DNA of 46,391 nucleotides from Lysobacteraceae bacterium (GTDB taxonomy: Bacteria > Pseudomonadota > Gammaproteobacteria > Xanthomonadales > Xanthomonadaceae), in NCBI GenBank assembly GCA_021299355.1, contig JAJTGG010000021.1, forward strand, positions 1 through 46,391, in the 5' to 3' direction. Under the pieces are notes generated by a model. The model saw only the letters and a list, made by a program, of their open reading frames with translations, ran no database searches and was not told the origin of the DNA. This document shows, in pieces, positions 26,953 through 34,386 of this stretch (position 1 is its first letter; each line of letters starts with the position of its first letter). The position numbers were made by a program, and so were the translations under genes.

Positions 26953-27113
26953 GGGCTTCAAGCGCCCACGCCGAGCGTCAATCGGCGAATTCACACACCG
27001 GATATTCCCCTGCTTCGGGGTGCCCCTCGGGGTTCGACGCAGCGATCCGGTGGAGGCCCAACCCCGGAACCATCCGCCTTACCCAGGCCGGTTCCCTATC
27101 GCTCAAAGGATTC
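26953..27113 (+). promoter_or_regulatory. Structured rpsB 5' leader (candidate S2 autoregulatory RNA)
   Basis: The roughly 160-base leader holds several possible helices: GGGC/GCCC (26953-26967), a perfect 6-bp hairpin CGCCGA/TCGGCG (26969-26987), repeated CCCC/GGGG blocks (27007-27032), and a long-range helix AGCGAT (27041-27046) with ATCGCT (27098-27103), extended by CCGG/CCGG. The long-range helix ends two bases before the Shine-Dalgarno AAAGGA (27105-27110), so its formation could hide the start site. Gammaproteobacteria have a known rpsB leader element (t44) bound by S2; equivalence here is inferred from position. Confidence 0.55.
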
Positions 27114-27117
27114 AACC

Positions 27118-27942
27118 ATGTCCCAAGTCACCATGCGTCAAATGCTGGAAGCCGGCGTTCACTTCGGCCACCAAACCCGTTACTGGAACCCGAAAATGGG
27201 TCCATACATTTTCGGTGCCCGCGGCAAGATCCACATCATCAATCTTGAAAAAACCATGCCGCTGTTCACCGACGCGATGAATTTCATCTCGGCGATTGCA
27301 CAAAAGCGTGGCAGCATCCTGTTCGTCGGCACCAAGCGTTCCGCCCGCGATGCCATCAAGGAAGAAGCCACCCGTTGCAACATGCCTTACATGAGCATGC
27401 GCTGGCTGGGCGGTACCCTGACCAACTTCCGCACCGTGAAGCAGTCCGTTTCGCGTCTGAAAGAACTGGAATCGGCTGAAACCGACGGCACCTTCGAAAA
27501 GCTGGTCAAGCACGAAGTGCTGACCCTGCGTCGCGAGCGCGACAAGCTTGACGCTTCGCTCGGCGGTATCAAAGACATGAACCGTCTGCCGGACGCCCTG
27601 TTCGTCATTGACATCGGCCATGAAAACATCGCCATCCAGGAAGCCAAGAAGCTCGGCATCCCGGTCATCGCTGTGGTCGATACCAACTACGATCCCAACC
27701 TGGTCGACTACGCCATTCCGGGCAACGATGACGCCATTCGTGCCGTACAGCTGTATGTGCGTGCCGCCGCCGATGCCGTACTGGAAGGCAAAGCCGCCGC
27801 GCCGATTACCGCCAGCAGCGCCAATGACGACTTCGTCGAACTGGACGAAGAAGGCAACCCGATCGGTAAAGACGACAAGAAAGGCGCCCGCCGCGCACCG
27901 GCCAAGAAAGCCGCGCCGCGCCGCGAAAAACGCGACGCCTGA
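27118..27942 (+). CDS. rpsB: 30S ribosomal protein S2
   Basis: A 274-residue S2 protein of the small ribosomal subunit. Typical segments are [46 protein letters not shown] and the late [12 protein letters not shown]. It is about 30 residues longer than E. coli S2 (241); the extra is an Ala/Lys/Arg-rich tail ([21 protein letters not shown]). The ATG at 27118 has AAAGGA 7 bases upstream. It is followed after 93 bases by tsf, with two hairpins between. Confidence 0.97.
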   Translation: MSQVTMRQMLEAGVHFGHQTRYWNPKMGPYIFGARGKIHIINLEKTMPLFTDAMNFISAIAQKRGSILFVGTKRSARDAIKEEATRCNMPYMSMRWLGGTLTNFRTVKQSVSRLKELESAETDGTFEKLVKHEVLTLRRERDKLDASLGGIKDMNRLPDALFVIDIGHENIAIQEAKKLGIPVIAVVDTNYDPNLVDYAIPGNDDAIRAVQLYVRAAADAVLEGKAAAPITASSANDDFVELDEEGNPIGKDDKKGARRAPAKKAAPRREKRDA

Positions 27943-27956
27943 TTGAAGCCATGACA

Positions 27957-27976
27957 GGGGGTGCTTCGGCACCCCC
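27957..27976 (+). terminator. Intercistronic hairpin between rpsB and tsf (partial terminator)
   Basis: An 8-bp perfect stem GGGGGTGC/GCACCCCC closed by a UUCG loop, 15 bases after the rpsB stop. It is followed by TTCCCC rather than a T run, so it is more likely an attenuator or mRNA-processing/stability element than a full terminator. It is a plausible way to set the S2 to EF-Ts ratio. Confidence 0.6.
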
Positions 27977-27981
27977 TTCCC

Positions 27982-28000
27982 CATCGGCAGCTGGCCGATG
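27982..28000 (+). other. Second hairpin in the rpsB-tsf gap
   Basis: CATCGGC (27982-27988) pairs perfectly with GCCGATG (27994-28000) around a 5-base loop, directly after the UUCG hairpin. With the first hairpin it fills most of the gap and leaves the tsf Shine-Dalgarno (GAGG, 28024-28027) free. Confidence 0.5.
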
Positions 28001-28035
28001 CGACACACCCCCTGAACAACTCCGAGGTTAATACG

Positions 28036-28908
28036 ATGGAAATTACCGCCAGCCTGGTAAAAGAACTCCGCGAGCGCTCCGGCGCCGGCATGATGGAATG
28101 CAAGAAAGCCCTGACTGAAAACGCAGGCAATATCGATGCCGCCATGGAATACCTGCGCAAGACCGGTCTGGCCAAGGCCGACAAGAAAGCCGACCGCGTG
28201 GCCGCGGAAGGTCGCATCGGCATGGCCAGCAGCGGCGGCAAAGCCGTGCTGGTCGAAGTCAACTCCGAAACCGATTTCGTGGCCAAGGATGATAACTTCC
28301 TGTCCTTCGTCAATGCCGTGGCCGAAGCCGCCCTGGCGTCCGACGCCGCCGATGCCGAAGCCCTGAAGTCGGTGGCCATGAACGGTGGAACCGTGGAAGA
28401 AGCCCGCGCCGCATTGATCGCCAAAGTTGGTGAAAACGTGCAGGTCCGCCGTCTGGTCCGCGTCAATTCTGCCAATACCGTGGCGGCCTACATCCACGGC
28501 GGCCGTATCGGCGTGCTGGTCGATCTGGCCGGCGGCGACATGGAACTGGCCCGCGGCATCGCCATGCATGTGGCGGCCATGAATCCTCCTTACAACAAAG
28601 CCGCCGATGTTCCGGCTGACTTCATTGCCAAGGAAAAAGAAATCGAACTGGCCAAAATGCCGGAGAAAGACAAAAACAAGCCGGCTGACATCCTCGAGAA
28701 AATCATTGCCGGCAAAGTCAGCAAGATCATCAACGAAGTCACCCTGTACGGCCAGCCCTATGTGCTGAATACCGACCAGAGCGTGGAAGCGGCCGTTAAA
28801 GCCGCCGGTGCCGATGTCATCGGTTTCCAGCGTCTGGTGGTCGGCGAAGGCATCGAAAAGGTGGTGGAAGATTACGCCGCCGAAGTTGCCAAGGCCATGG
28901 CCGTCTGA
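28036..28908 (+). CDS. tsf: Elongation factor Ts
   Basis: A 290-residue nucleotide-exchange factor that recycles EF-Tu-GDP. The N-terminal UBA-like domain carries the signature [18 protein letters not shown] (about 10-27). The core contains [18 protein letters not shown], which includes the TDFVA motif that inserts into EF-Tu. Length is near the family norm (E. coli 283). The ATG at 28036 is chosen over an in-frame start at 27961 in the hairpin region. A strong terminator follows. Confidence 0.97.
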   Translation: MEITASLVKELRERSGAGMMECKKALTENAGNIDAAMEYLRKTGLAKADKKADRVAAEGRIGMASSGGKAVLVEVNSETDFVAKDDNFLSFVNAVAEAALASDAADAEALKSVAMNGGTVEEARAALIAKVGENVQVRRLVRVNSANTVAAYIHGGRIGVLVDLAGGDMELARGIAMHVAAMNPPYNKAADVPADFIAKEKEIELAKMPEKDKNKPADILEKIIAGKVSKIINEVTLYGQPYVLNTDQSVEAAVKAAGADVIGFQRLVVGEGIEKVVEDYAAEVAKAMAV

Positions 28909-28913
28909 ATTGC

Positions 28914-28939
28914 AAAGCCACCTTCGGGTGGCTTTTTTT
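28914..28939 (+). terminator. Rho-independent terminator of rpsB-tsf
   Basis: AAGCCACC-TTCG-GGTGGCTT, a UUCG-capped 8-bp stem, followed by a run of seven T (28933-28939), starting about 6 bases after the tsf stop. This closes the rpsB-tsf transcription unit, so the cupin gene downstream needs readthrough or its own promoter. Confidence 0.92.
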
Positions 28940-28972
28940 CACCCCTCAATTATTCCGGAGTAGCCATCCGCC

Positions 28973-29323
28973 ATGTCCCGTCTTCGCCGTCTCGATTACG
29001 CAAGCACCCCGCATGAACCCTATGAGGTCGCCCCGGAGAAAATGCGGGCGGGCAGCCCGAAGCAGATCCTCAGCAACCACTTCAGCAATGCCGCCGGCAA
29101 TTTCCATACCGGCTTCTGGGAAGCCGAGCCCGGAATCTGGCAGGTCAATTACACCGAATACGAATACTGCGAAATCCTGCAGGGTGTGATCGTGATGACC
29201 GAAGACGGCGGGGAAGCCCAGACCGTCCGCGCCGGCGACCGGTTCACCCTTGAACCGGGTTACCGCGGAACCTGGGAAGTGCGTGAATATGCGCGCAAGG
29301 TCTACGTCATCTACGAACCCTAA
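28973..29323 (+). CDS. Single-domain cupin (DUF861/EutQ-like)
   Basis: A 116-residue one-domain cupin. The strand pattern GIWQVNYTEYEYCEILQGVIVMTED ... GDRFTLEPGYRGTWEV (about 55-103) matches the cupin_3/DUF861 group, which includes EutQ-like and ureidoglycine-aminohydrolase-like proteins. The classical metal His residues are replaced (EYEYCE in place of HxHxxE), so metal-dependent catalysis is doubtful. It sits between the tsf terminator and pyrH, an accessory insertion in an otherwise conserved cluster. The role is unknown. Confidence 0.8.
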   Translation: MSRLRRLDYASTPHEPYEVAPEKMRAGSPKQILSNHFSNAAGNFHTGFWEAEPGIWQVNYTEYEYCEILQGVIVMTEDGGEAQTVRAGDRFTLEPGYRGTWEVREYARKVYVIYEP

Positions 29324-29360
29324 GCTGGCCCGCACCCTGCTAAAGCCGCCGCCAATCCGC

Positions 29361-29366
29361 TAGAAT
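29361..29366 (+). promoter_or_regulatory. Probable -10 element for pyrH
   Basis: TAGAAT lies 31 bases before the pyrH ATG, in the short gap after the cupin stop. No good -35 precedes it. The following bases TAGAATGA and the GAGCCCGCC just before the ATG closely match the parC upstream region. Confidence 0.35.
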
Positions 29367-29397
29367 GACCTTAACGATGCCCACCCCGGAGCCCGCC

Positions 29398-30114
29398 ATG
29401 AGCACATTGAAATACCGCCGCATTCTGCTGAAGCTGTCCGGCGAGGCCCTGATGGGCGACGGCGATTACGGCATCGACCCCGGCATCATCAACGGCCTGG
29501 CGCGCGAAATCATCGCCGTGCAGCAGGCCGGTGCCGAGATCGGCGTAGTCATCGGCGGTGGCAACATTTTCCGCGGCGCCGGCTTGGCCGCCGGCGGCAT
29601 GGACCGCGTCACCGGCGACCACATGGGCATGCTGGCAACCGTCATCAACGCCCTGGCCATGCAGGACGCGCTGGAAAAACACGGTGTCAACGCGCGTGTG
29701 ATGAGCGCCATCAAAATCAACCAGATCTGCGAAGACTACATCCGTCGCCGTGCCGTCCGTCATCTGGAAAAAGGCCGCATCGCGATTTTCGCGGCCGGCA
29801 CCGGCAATCCGTTCTTCACCACCGATTCCGCCGCCGCGCTGCGCGCCACCGAAATCAATGCCGAACTGCTGCTGAAGGCAACCAAAGTGGATGGCATTTA
29901 CGATTCGGATCCGAATAAGAATCCAGCGGCAAAACGCTTCCAACGCCTGACCTATGACGACGTCCTGCAGCGCAATCTGCAGGTGATGGACACCGCCGCC
30001 TTCGCCCTCTGCCGTGAAAACGACATTCCGCTGCGGATCTACGATATGGGCAATGCCGGCGCGTTGATGCGCATCCTGCAAGGCGAGGACATCGGCACAC
30101 TGGTCACCCGCTGA
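29398..30114 (+). CDS. pyrH: UMP kinase
   Basis: A 238-residue hexameric bacterial UMP kinase that makes UDP from UMP in pyrimidine synthesis. Amino-acid-kinase motifs are clear: [13 protein letters not shown] (phosphate binding), [12 protein letters not shown], and [22 protein letters not shown] (allosteric and nucleotide region), then [13 protein letters not shown]. The ATG at 29398 ([10 protein letters not shown]) has CCGGAG upstream; an in-frame ATG at 29365 is less likely. A CDF transporter gene, not frr, follows after 4 bases. Confidence 0.97.
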   Translation: MSTLKYRRILLKLSGEALMGDGDYGIDPGIINGLAREIIAVQQAGAEIGVVIGGGNIFRGAGLAAGGMDRVTGDHMGMLATVINALAMQDALEKHGVNARVMSAIKINQICEDYIRRRAVRHLEKGRIAIFAAGTGNPFFTTDSAAALRATEINAELLLKATKVDGIYDSDPNKNPAAKRFQRLTYDDVLQRNLQVMDTAAFALCRENDIPLRIYDMGNAGALMRILQGEDIGTLVTR

Positions 30115-30118
30115 GCGC

Positions 30119-31033
30119 ATGCAAGGGCATCCGCACGAGCACCACAGCCGCCGCCATGCCAGCCATCACCATGTGTTCGCATGGGCGATGTGGATCAATC
30201 TGGCCTATTCGGGTATCGAAGCCGGCTTCGGTCTGGCCACCAACTCGCTCGCGCTAATTTCCGACGCTCTGCATAATCTCGGCGATGCCGCCGGTTTGGC
30301 CTTGGCCTGGGGCGCGGCATGGATGGCCAGTCAGGCACCGACCGAACGCCACACCTTCGGCTGGCGCCGCGCGACACAGTTGTCCCCCCTGCTCAATGCG
30401 GTACTGCTGGTCGGCTTCAGCGGCGCCCTGCTCTGGGAGGCGCTCGGGCGGTTCCAGAACCCGCCGCAGGTACCCGGCGTTGTGGTCATGGCGGTGGCCG
30501 GTCTCGGTATTTTGGTGAACTTGGGTACCGCCGCGCTTTTCCTGCGTGGCCAGAAAACCGACCTCAACAAACGCGGCGCGTATCTGCATCTGTTGGCCGA
30601 TGCGGCGGTGTCTTTGGCGGCGGTTCTCGCCGGCATCGGCATCTGGTGGCGCCAATGGTACTGGTTGGACCCGCTCACCGCCGCCTTGGTGGCCCTGGTC
30701 ATCGGCATCGGCAGCTGGCATCTGCTCAAGGCCAGTTTCATGCAGGTCATGGACGCGGTACCCGAGAATCTCGAGAAATCTGAAGTGGAGGCCTTTCTGG
30801 CCAAACTGCCGGGCGTCACGGCCGTCCATCACGTGCATATCTGGTCGCTAGGTGCCGAGGAAATCGCGTTGACCGCGCACATCGTCCGAAATACGGTGGA
30901 CGGACATGACGGATTCATCGACGGCGCCAATCAGGCCCTACAGGAACGCTTCGGCATCAACCATGCCACGCTGCAGATCGAGCTGGGTGAATCCTGCCAT
31001 CACGACCATCATGACCATGCCCCGCACCATTGA
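30119..31033 (+). CDS. Cation diffusion facilitator (CzcD/ZitB-like metal exporter)
   Basis: A 304-residue CDF-family proton/metal antiporter that exports Zn or related divalent ions. It has six membrane helices in about 20-215. Transport-site residues appear in helix 2 (LISDALHNLGDAAG) and helix 5 (LHLLADAAVSL, HxxxD). The C-terminal cytoplasmic domain carries VHHVHIWSLGAEEIALTAHI, a metal-binding dimer domain. Both ends are His-rich (HPHEHHSRRHASHHH and HHDHHDHAPHH), typical of zinc/cobalt members. It starts 4 bases after pyrH, separating pyrH from frr, an unusual position. Confidence 0.92.
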   Translation: MQGHPHEHHSRRHASHHHVFAWAMWINLAYSGIEAGFGLATNSLALISDALHNLGDAAGLALAWGAAWMASQAPTERHTFGWRRATQLSPLLNAVLLVGFSGALLWEALGRFQNPPQVPGVVVMAVAGLGILVNLGTAALFLRGQKTDLNKRGAYLHLLADAAVSLAAVLAGIGIWWRQWYWLDPLTAALVALVIGIGSWHLLKASFMQVMDAVPENLEKSEVEAFLAKLPGVTAVHHVHIWSLGAEEIALTAHIVRNTVDGHDGFIDGANQALQERFGINHATLQIELGESCHHDHHDHAPHH

Positions 31034-31074
31034 TGTTTTTTCATTGATTTTAAGCATTTAGCTTCTTCTCGGTT

Positions 31075-31080
31075 TATAAT
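31075..31080 (+). promoter_or_regulatory. -10 element for frr-uppS-cdsA and downstream genes
   Basis: A perfect TATAAT 29 bases before the frr ATG, preceded by an AT-rich stretch (31031-31060). No close match to TTGACA lies 16-18 bases upstream, so the promoter may rely on the AT-rich upstream DNA. It would restart transcription after the inserted CDF gene. Confidence 0.5.
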
Positions 31081-31109
31081 TGGGCTCATCATCGGAACAG
31101 GAGCCCCGC

Positions 31110-31667
31110 ATGCTCAACGAAATCAAAAAAGATGCGCAGACACGCATGGCCAAAAGCGTCGACGCTCTCAAGCACGAGCTGTCCTCATTGCGGACCGGCC
31201 GCGCCAGCACCGGCCTTGTCGACAACCTGAAGGTGAACTACTACGGTTCCGATATGCCGCTCAGCCAGGTTGCGACGGTCACTGTCGCCGATGCCCGCTC
31301 GATTACCATCACCCCCTGGGAAAAGGCGATGGTCGGCGCCATCGAAAAAGCCATCCTCGCGTCCAACCTCGGCTTTACGCCGAACACGCTGGGTCAGGTC
31401 ATCCGCATCAATCTGCCGCCGCTGACCGAAGAACGTCGCAAGGAACTGATCAAGCACGTTTACGCAGAAGCCGAAAACGCCAAGATTTCGGTGCGCAACA
31501 TCCGCCGCGATGCGATTTCCGGCGTCAAGGACCTGCTCAAGGAAAAAACCATCTCTGAGGATGAAGCCCGTCGCAGCGAGGATGAAATCCAGAAAATCAC
31601 CGACAAGGCGGTCAAGGACATCGACGACATCGCCAAAACCAAGGAAACCGAGCTGCTGGCCGTCTGA
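31110..31667 (+). CDS. frr: Ribosome recycling factor
   Basis: A 185-residue protein, exactly the usual length, that splits post-termination ribosomes with EF-G. Characteristic stretches are LRTGRASTGLVDNLKV (about 29-44), the ITPWEKAMVGAIEKAI helix and INLPPLTEERRKELIKHV (about 104-121). The ATG at 31110 has AGGAG (31099-31103) at good spacing. uppS starts 12 bases downstream. Confidence 0.97.
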   Translation: MLNEIKKDAQTRMAKSVDALKHELSSLRTGRASTGLVDNLKVNYYGSDMPLSQVATVTVADARSITITPWEKAMVGAIEKAILASNLGFTPNTLGQVIRINLPPLTEERRKELIKHVYAEAENAKISVRNIRRDAISGVKDLLKEKTISEDEARRSEDEIQKITDKAVKDIDDIAKTKETELLAV

Positions 31668-31679
31668 AGCGCTCAGGCC

Positions 31680-32408
31680 ATGCACCCGGACATGCCACGC
31701 CATCCCCGACACATTGCCGTCATCATGGACGGCAACGGCCGCTGGGCCGAACAACGCGGCAGCATCCGCAGTGTCGGCCACCGTGCCGGCGCCAAAGCCG
31801 TGCAGATCGCCATTGAATTCTGCCTCGAACAGGGCATCGGAAGCCTGACCCTGTTCGCATTCTCCAGCGAGAACTGGAATCGTCCGCCGGAAGAAGTCAG
31901 TACCCTGATGAAGCTGTTCCTGCGCATGTTGGATACCGAAATCGAGGAACTTCACCGTCGCGGGGTGCGTATCCGTTTCATTGGCCAGCGCAGCGACTTC
32001 GCTATTGAACTCCGCGATAAGATGGCCTGGGCGGAAGCACTGACCGCCGGAAACTCCCAGCTCAATCTCAACATCGCCGGCAGTTACGGCGGACGTTGGG
32101 ATATCGTCAACGCCTGCCGAAGCCTGCTGGCATCGTCTCCGGATCCGGAAGCCATCACCGAGGATAGTCTCGGCCGGCACATGGCGCTGGCCGGCCAGCC
32201 CGATCCCGATCTACTGATACGCACGGGAGGCGACTTCCGCATCAGCAATTTTCTGCTCTGGCAGATGGCCTACACTGAATTCTGGTTCACCCCGACGCTT
32301 TGGCCGGACATCACCCGAAAGGAGCTGATGCAGGCCGTTGCGGATTTCGCCGGGCGTGAACGCCGCTTCGGCCTGACCAGTGAACAAATCCATGGAGAAC
32401 AGTCATGA
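31680..32408 (+). CDS. uppS: Undecaprenyl diphosphate synthase
   Basis: A 242-residue cis-prenyltransferase that makes the C55 lipid carrier for peptidoglycan and O-antigen. The catalytic region HIAVIMDGNGRWAEQRG (about 11-27) includes the essential Asp. TLFAFSSENWNRP (about 57-69) and the late PDLLIRTGGDFRISNFLLWQ (about 179-198) are family signatures. It overlaps cdsA by 4 bases (ATGA). Confidence 0.97.
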   Translation: MHPDMPRHPRHIAVIMDGNGRWAEQRGSIRSVGHRAGAKAVQIAIEFCLEQGIGSLTLFAFSSENWNRPPEEVSTLMKLFLRMLDTEIEELHRRGVRIRFIGQRSDFAIELRDKMAWAEALTAGNSQLNLNIAGSYGGRWDIVNACRSLLASSPDPEAITEDSLGRHMALAGQPDPDLLIRTGGDFRISNFLLWQMAYTEFWFTPTLWPDITRKELMQAVADFAGRERRFGLTSEQIHGEQS

Positions 32409-33229
32409 GCCACAGCAAACGCATTCGGTCCGCGCTCTGGATGATTCCGCTAGCCATGGGTGCCATTCTGTTTCTGCCCACGCCCTGGATGGGCGCTATC
32501 ATGGCGGTTCTGCTGCTGGCCGGCCTGCATGAATGGTGCGCACTCGCCGGTCTGGACCGGCCTCAGGCCAAATGGACCTATCTCGCCGCAAATGCCGCGC
32601 TGGTGGCCGCGATTGCCTGGACCGACGATGCAGCGCACCGGAATCTACTTGCGGCGATTGCCATTGGCGGCGCATTCTGGCTATTGGTGCCATTGTGGTT
32701 GTGGAAATTCGATTTTGCCCGTGAACCCGGTGCCCATAACCGCCATTTGAAATTGCTGGCCGGCATGCTGGCCTGCGCACCGGCCTGGGCGGCACTGGTC
32801 TGGCTTCATGGCAACGATGGCGGTCCGGCGTGGACCCTGTTCGCCATCGGCATGGTCGCCGCCGCAGACAGCGGCGCCTATCTATTCGGCGTCAATTTCG
32901 GAAAACACAAACTCGCCCCGAACATCAGCCCGGGTAAAAGCTGGGAGGGATTTTGGGGAGGCCTTCTGGTGACGCTCCTGCTCGCCATCTCCTGCATGCC
33001 CCTGTTTGACGCACCCTGGTCGGATCTCTGGCGCTACGCCCTGCTTGGCCTGTTGACCGGACTGTTCTCAGTCTTCGGTGATCTTTTTGAAAGCCTGATA
33101 AAGCGGCATGCCTGCATCAAAGACTCGAGCGCCCTGATTCCGGGACATGGCGGTCTGTTCGATCGGCTCGACAGCATCGTTTCCGGTCTGGTGGTTTTCG
33201 CGCTGGTGAAATATGGCTTGGCGCTATGA
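32405..33229 (+). CDS. cdsA: Phosphatidate cytidylyltransferase (CDP-diacylglycerol synthase)
   Basis: A 274-residue inner-membrane enzyme with about eight helices that converts phosphatidate and CTP to CDP-diacylglycerol, the branch point of phospholipid synthesis. The C-terminal signature is intact: PGKSWEGFWGG, then SVFGDLFESLIKRHACIKDSSALIPGHGG and FDRLDS. It is joined to uppS and dxr by 4-base overlaps. Confidence 0.95.
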   Translation: MSHSKRIRSALWMIPLAMGAILFLPTPWMGAIMAVLLLAGLHEWCALAGLDRPQAKWTYLAANAALVAAIAWTDDAAHRNLLAAIAIGGAFWLLVPLWLWKFDFAREPGAHNRHLKLLAGMLACAPAWAALVWLHGNDGGPAWTLFAIGMVAAADSGAYLFGVNFGKHKLAPNISPGKSWEGFWGGLLVTLLLAISCMPLFDAPWSDLWRYALLGLLTGLFSVFGDLFESLIKRHACIKDSSALIPGHGGLFDRLDSIVSGLVVFALVKYGLAL

Positions 33230-34383
33230 AAACGCTGTGCCTGCTTGGGGCAACCGGATCCATCGGCCAATCCACCCTGAAACTGGTCGACCAGCATCCG
33301 GATCGCTTTCGCATTACGGCCCTGTCGGCCCATACCCAGGTCGATGCCCTCATCGAGCTATGCCGGCGCTACCGGCCAGTACAGGCCTGCATCGCTGATC
33401 CGGGACTGTTCACGGCATTGCGCAACGGCCTGAGTGCTGCAGGACTGAACACCACGCCGTTGGCCGGACCGGAGAATCTCGAGGACATGGCGGCCGACAG
33501 CAGCTCCAACACCGTCATCGCAGCGATTGTCGGTGCTGCCGGCGTGGCTTCGACCTTGAGTGCGGCGCGCGCCGGCAAACGCATCCTGCTGGCCAACAAG
33601 GAGTCCATCGTCCTGGCCGGACAGCTGCTGATGCAGACCGTGACAACGCATGGCGCGCAACTGTTTCCGGTCGACAGCGAACATAATGCGATTTTCCAGT
33701 GCCTGCCGGCCGGCGGCGGCCGGGATGGCGTGCGACGGCTGATTCTGACCGCTTCCGGCGGTCCGTTTCTGGGAAAATCCCGCGCCGACCTGGCCGCGAT
33801 TACGCCGGAACAGGCCTGCCGGCATCCGAAGTGGTCCATGGGACGCAAAATTTCCGTCGATTCGGCAACGCTGATGAACAAAGGACTGGAAGTCATCGAG
33901 GCCCATCATCTGTTCGGCATGCCTGCCGAGGCCATCGAAGTCGTAGTGCATCCGCAGAGCATCGTGCACTCGATGGTGGATTACCGTGACGGCTCCGTGC
34001 TGGCGCAGATGGGCGAACCCGATATGCGCACCGCCATAGCCTATGGCCTGTCGTACCCGGACCGTATTGATTCCGGCGTCAAAGCGCTCGATTTCAGGAA
34101 TCTGGGACATCTCGAATTCCGGACGCCCGATACCCTTACCTTTCCTTGCCTGAGCTTGGCCTATACCGCTATTGGACGCGGCGGTAATGCGCCGGCCGTG
34201 CTCAATGCCGCCAATGAAGTTGCGGTCATGGCCTTTCTCGAAGGCCGACTGCCGTTTCTGGGCATCGCCGACATCGTGGCGCAGACCCTCGATGCTCTGG
34301 CGTGGGAACCTGCCGCGGATTTAGCTGTCCTAATGGCAAGCGATGCGGAAGCGCGCCGCTTTGCCAACCATCGAATCCACTGA
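33226..34383 (+). CDS. dxr: 1-deoxy-D-xylulose 5-phosphate reductoisomerase
   Basis: A 385-residue NADPH enzyme making 2-C-methyl-D-erythritol 4-phosphate, the committed step of the DXP isoprenoid pathway. The NADPH loop is LLGATGSIGQSTL (about 4-16). Metal and substrate residues lie in VDSEHNAIFQCL (the DSEH motif), with LTASGGPF and KWSMGRKISVDSATLMNKGLE. It shares 4 bases with cdsA and precedes rseP by 3 bases. Confidence 0.97.
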   Translation: MKTLCLLGATGSIGQSTLKLVDQHPDRFRITALSAHTQVDALIELCRRYRPVQACIADPGLFTALRNGLSAAGLNTTPLAGPENLEDMAADSSSNTVIAAIVGAAGVASTLSAARAGKRILLANKESIVLAGQLLMQTVTTHGAQLFPVDSEHNAIFQCLPAGGGRDGVRRLILTASGGPFLGKSRADLAAITPEQACRHPKWSMGRKISVDSATLMNKGLEVIEAHHLFGMPAEAIEVVVHPQSIVHSMVDYRDGSVLAQMGEPDMRTAIAYGLSYPDRIDSGVKALDFRNLGHLEFRTPDTLTFPCLSLAYTAIGRGGNAPAVLNAANEVAVMAFLEGRLPFLGIADIVAQTLDALAWEPAADLAVLMASDAEARRFANHRIH

Positions 34384-34386
34384 GCC

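Noticed and set aside
27112-28569. 485-codon minus-strand frame opposite rpsB and tsf
   Set aside because: Both plus-strand proteins are universal and complete; the antisense frame is rich in Gly, Phe, His and Val without a fold signature.
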